From contig JBFXKJ010000221.1 of the NCBI GenBank assembly GCA_050173895.1, forward strand, positions 1-6,656: a DNA stretch of 6,656 nt. The letters are read 5' to 3'. The position numbers were made by a program, and so were the translations under genes. Positions 5,169-6,656 of the stretch are shown piece by piece. A model generated the notes under the pieces. It was not told where the DNA came from. It searched no databases and worked only from the letters and a program-made list of their open reading frames with translations. Origin of the DNA: JBCFBK01 sp050173895. GTDB taxonomy: Bacteria; Bacteroidota; Bacteroidia; Bacteroidales; Prolixibacteraceae. How positions within the stretch are numbered: position 1 is the first letter of the stretch; each line of letters begins with the position of its first letter.

Positions 5169-6203
5169 CTATTCACTGATCTCGCCGCTCCTGTTCTTCC
5201 TCAGGTAAAGCTTCATGTCGTCCATTGCGAGCTTTTGCCCCAGCAAAAACATCAGCTTTGTCACAGCAGCTTCTGTAGTCATATCCTCACCGCTTACCAC
5301 TCCGGCATTGAGCAATTCGCGGCTGGTGAGGTAATGGCCCATTTTAACAGCTCCGCCTTCGCATTGAGTTACATTCAGGATCAAAATACCCTTTTTAATC
5401 GCCTTCTTGATTGCCTGTGTCATCCAGTTTACCGAGGGTATGTTGCCGGAACCAAAGGTCTCCAGCACAATGCCTTTTAATCCGGAGATATTGACAATGC
5501 TTTCAAAAACTGTCCGGCTGATCCCGGGAAATATCCTTAATATAACTACATTTTCATCAAAATTAGTATTTGCCTTTAAAATTCCTTTGCTGTTTGGGTG
5601 ATAAATATTCTCGTGATAGAACTTAATATCCACGCCTGCTTTGGCCAGGAGCGGATAATTTGTGGAATGGAAGGCGCTGAAATGGTCGGCATGCCGCTTG
5701 CTTGTTCTGTTTCCACGGGTAAGCTTAAAATCGAAATAGATGCAGACCTCAGGGACTACGGCCGCACCATTCTGTTTGGCCGCAGCGATTTCGACCGAGG
5801 TGATCAGGTTCTCCTTGCCATCCGTACGTAAAATGCCGATCGGCAATTGCGAACCGGTGAGTACAACAGGTTTATCGAGATTTTCCAGCATGTAGCTCAG
5901 GGCAGAGGCGGTATAGGCCATTGTATCGGTGCCGTGCAAAATAACAAAGCCGTCAAACTTGCTGTAATTCTTCTGGATCGTGAGGGCCAGTTTCGCCCAG
6001 ATCTTTGGGGTGACGTCGGATGAATCCAGCGGAGGATTGAACGTAATCGTCTTTAGACGATACCCCAGCCGGTTCAGCTCGGGAACTTCGTCCAGGATCT
6101 GGCTGAACCGGACAGGCCCCAATGCGCCGGTTTCGGCTTTCTGAACCATTCCGATGGTTCCTCCGGTATAAATCAACAGAATTGAGGGTCTGTCTGTGTC
6201 CAT
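5169..6203 (-). CDS. ansA: Type I L-asparaginase (cytoplasmic)
   Basis: This 344-residue enzyme hydrolyses L-asparagine to aspartate and ammonia. Both active-site signatures are present: YTGGTIG (12-18) with nucleophile Thr16, and LHGTDTMAY (89-97) with Thr92 and Asp93 of the Thr-Asp-Lys triad. Lys169 in RGNRTSK (163-169) is the likely third member. Length and the absence of a signal peptide fit the cytoplasmic type I (AnsA-like) class rather than the secreted type II enzymes, which are longer because of a leader. The C-terminal domain contains LETFGSGNIPS (248-258) and TQCEGGAV, conserved in the family and near the site where E. coli type I binds allosteric asparagine. The ATG at 6203 lies 16 bases after the tatD-family stop codon, suggesting one transcript. 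The alternative of a glutaminase-asparaginase of the same fold is less likely given the type I features. Confidence 0.94.
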   Translation of the reverse strand: MDTDRPSILLIYTGGTIGMVQKAETGALGPVRFSQILDEVPELNRLGYRLKTITFNPPLDSSDVTPKIWAKLALTIQKNYSKFDGFVILHGTDTMAYTASALSYMLENLDKPVVLTGSQLPIGILRTDGKENLITSVEIAAAKQNGAAVVPEVCIYFDFKLTRGNRTSKRHADHFSAFHSTNYPLLAKAGVDIKFYHENIYHPNSKGILKANTNFDENVVILRIFPGISRTVFESIVNISGLKGIVLETFGSGNIPSVNWMTQAIKKAIKKGILILNVTQCEGGAVKMGHYLTSRELLNAGVVSGEDMTTEAAVTKLMFLLGQKLAMDDMKLYLRKNRSGEISE

Positions 6204-6219
6204 TTTCCAATCCGAAACG

Positions 6220-6656
6220 TTATATTTTAAAAAGCTGTTCTGCTGTTTCAGCGGTAATCCGGGTTATTTCAGCCACCGGCATCTGGTAAATTTCAGCCAC
6301 TTTCTGTGCGACATACACCAGATATGAACTTTCATTCCGCTTTCCCCGGAAAGGAACCGGAGTTAAATAGGGGGAATCGGTCTCCAGTAAAATATGGGCC
6401 GGGTCAACCTTGCGGAGCAACTGGTCCAGCCCGCTGTTCTTAAAAGTTACAATCCCGTTTATCCCCAGTTTGAAGCCAATCCCTATGGCCAGTTCTGCCT
6501 GTTCGACAGTGCCTGTGAAACTATGGAAGACTCCTTTCAGATGCTCGTCTTTTTCTTCGTTCAATACGGTGAAGTCCTCATCAAACGATTCTCTGACGTG
6601 GACTACCACCGGCAACTGATGCTTTTTGGCCATCCTGATCTGGCGCCGGAAAGCGT
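6220..6656 (-). CDS. tatD: TatD-family metal-dependent hydrolase (YcfH-like), N-terminal part outside the window
   Basis: Only the last 144 residues are present; the reading frame stays open to the right edge, and an internal ATG at 6633 is not the start because the family motif FRRQIRMAKKHQLPVVVH runs across it. The family is a TIM-barrel metal-dependent hydrolase/DNase of about 255-265 residues, so roughly 115 N-terminal residues with the first HxH metal site are missing. Visible metal and catalytic residues are the His of VVVHVRE, the His of FHSFTG and the Asp of LLETDSPYLTP. The segment PVPFRGKRNES resembles E. coli YcfH more than TatD itself, so the symbol is used at family level. The physiological substrate is uncertain: 3'-5' DNA exonuclease activity and D-aminoacyl-tRNA deacylation have been reported for family members. 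It precedes ansA by 16 bases on the same strand. Confidence 0.9.
   Translation of the reverse strand, partial: AFRRQIRMAKKHQLPVVVHVRESFDEDFTVLNEEKDEHLKGVFHSFTGTVEQAELAIGIGFKLGINGIVTFKNSGLDQLLRKVDPAHILLETDSPYLTPVPFRGKRNESSYLVYVAQKVAEIYQMPVAEITRITAETAEQLFKI

Noticed and set aside
1..6656. CRISPR array, insertion sequence, prophage or toxin-antitoxin module
   Set aside because: No regularly spaced repeats, transposase, phage or toxin-like frames were found; all sizeable genes are housekeeping or envelope-energising.

Overview
The window looks like ordinary core chromosome of a member of the Bacteroidota (Bacteroidales-like or a related order). The basis is an ExbB – four-helix membrane protein – ExbD – ExbD cluster of a style I associate with this phylum, a Bacteroidota-type -7 promoter box (TAnnTTTG pattern) in front of the deaminase gene, A/T-rich leaders mostly without Shine-Dalgarno sequences, and a tRNA gene with no encoded CCA. 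The phylum is an inference from these features; no database search was possible.

Layout, left to right. Positions 1-423 (minus strand) hold most of a TadA-type tRNA adenosine deaminase, cut at its C-terminus by the window edge. An 86-base divergent promoter region separates it from aspS (510-2261, plus strand), a complete bacterial-type aspartyl-tRNA synthetase. A perfect 14-bp hairpin with A and T tracts (2260-2291) overlaps the aspS stop codon and can terminate transcription from both sides. Facing aspS on the minus strand is a four-gene cluster read right to left: exbB (3873-4673), an uncharacterised four-helix membrane protein (3405-3863), and two different exbD genes (2787-3368 and 2312-2785). 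Upstream of exbB on the same strand are a tRNA-Ser(GGA) gene (4803-4890), a 278-base stretch without genes, a type I asparaginase gene (5169-6203), and the C-terminal half of a TatD-family metal hydrolase (6220 to the right edge).

How the genes fit together. The left part is translation machinery: wobble-base editing of tRNA and aspartate charging, transcribed divergently from one short control region. The right part is an inner-membrane proton-channel energiser. ExbB supplies the proton-conducting ring, and the two ExbD proteins are one-helix partners that reach into the periplasm and energise TonB-type outer-membrane uptake or a related trans-envelope process. No TonB, TolA, TolB or Pal gene lies in the window, so the partner is encoded elsewhere. 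The tatD-ansA pair is probably one transcription unit of housekeeping hydrolases.

Nothing here is clearly a new defence, mobile or biosynthetic system. The points most worth a second look are the unknown four-helix protein inside the energiser operon, the terminator-like hairpin that separates exbB and that gene from the exbD pair, the signal-peptide-bearing N-terminus of ExbB, and the unequal pair of ExbD proteins.
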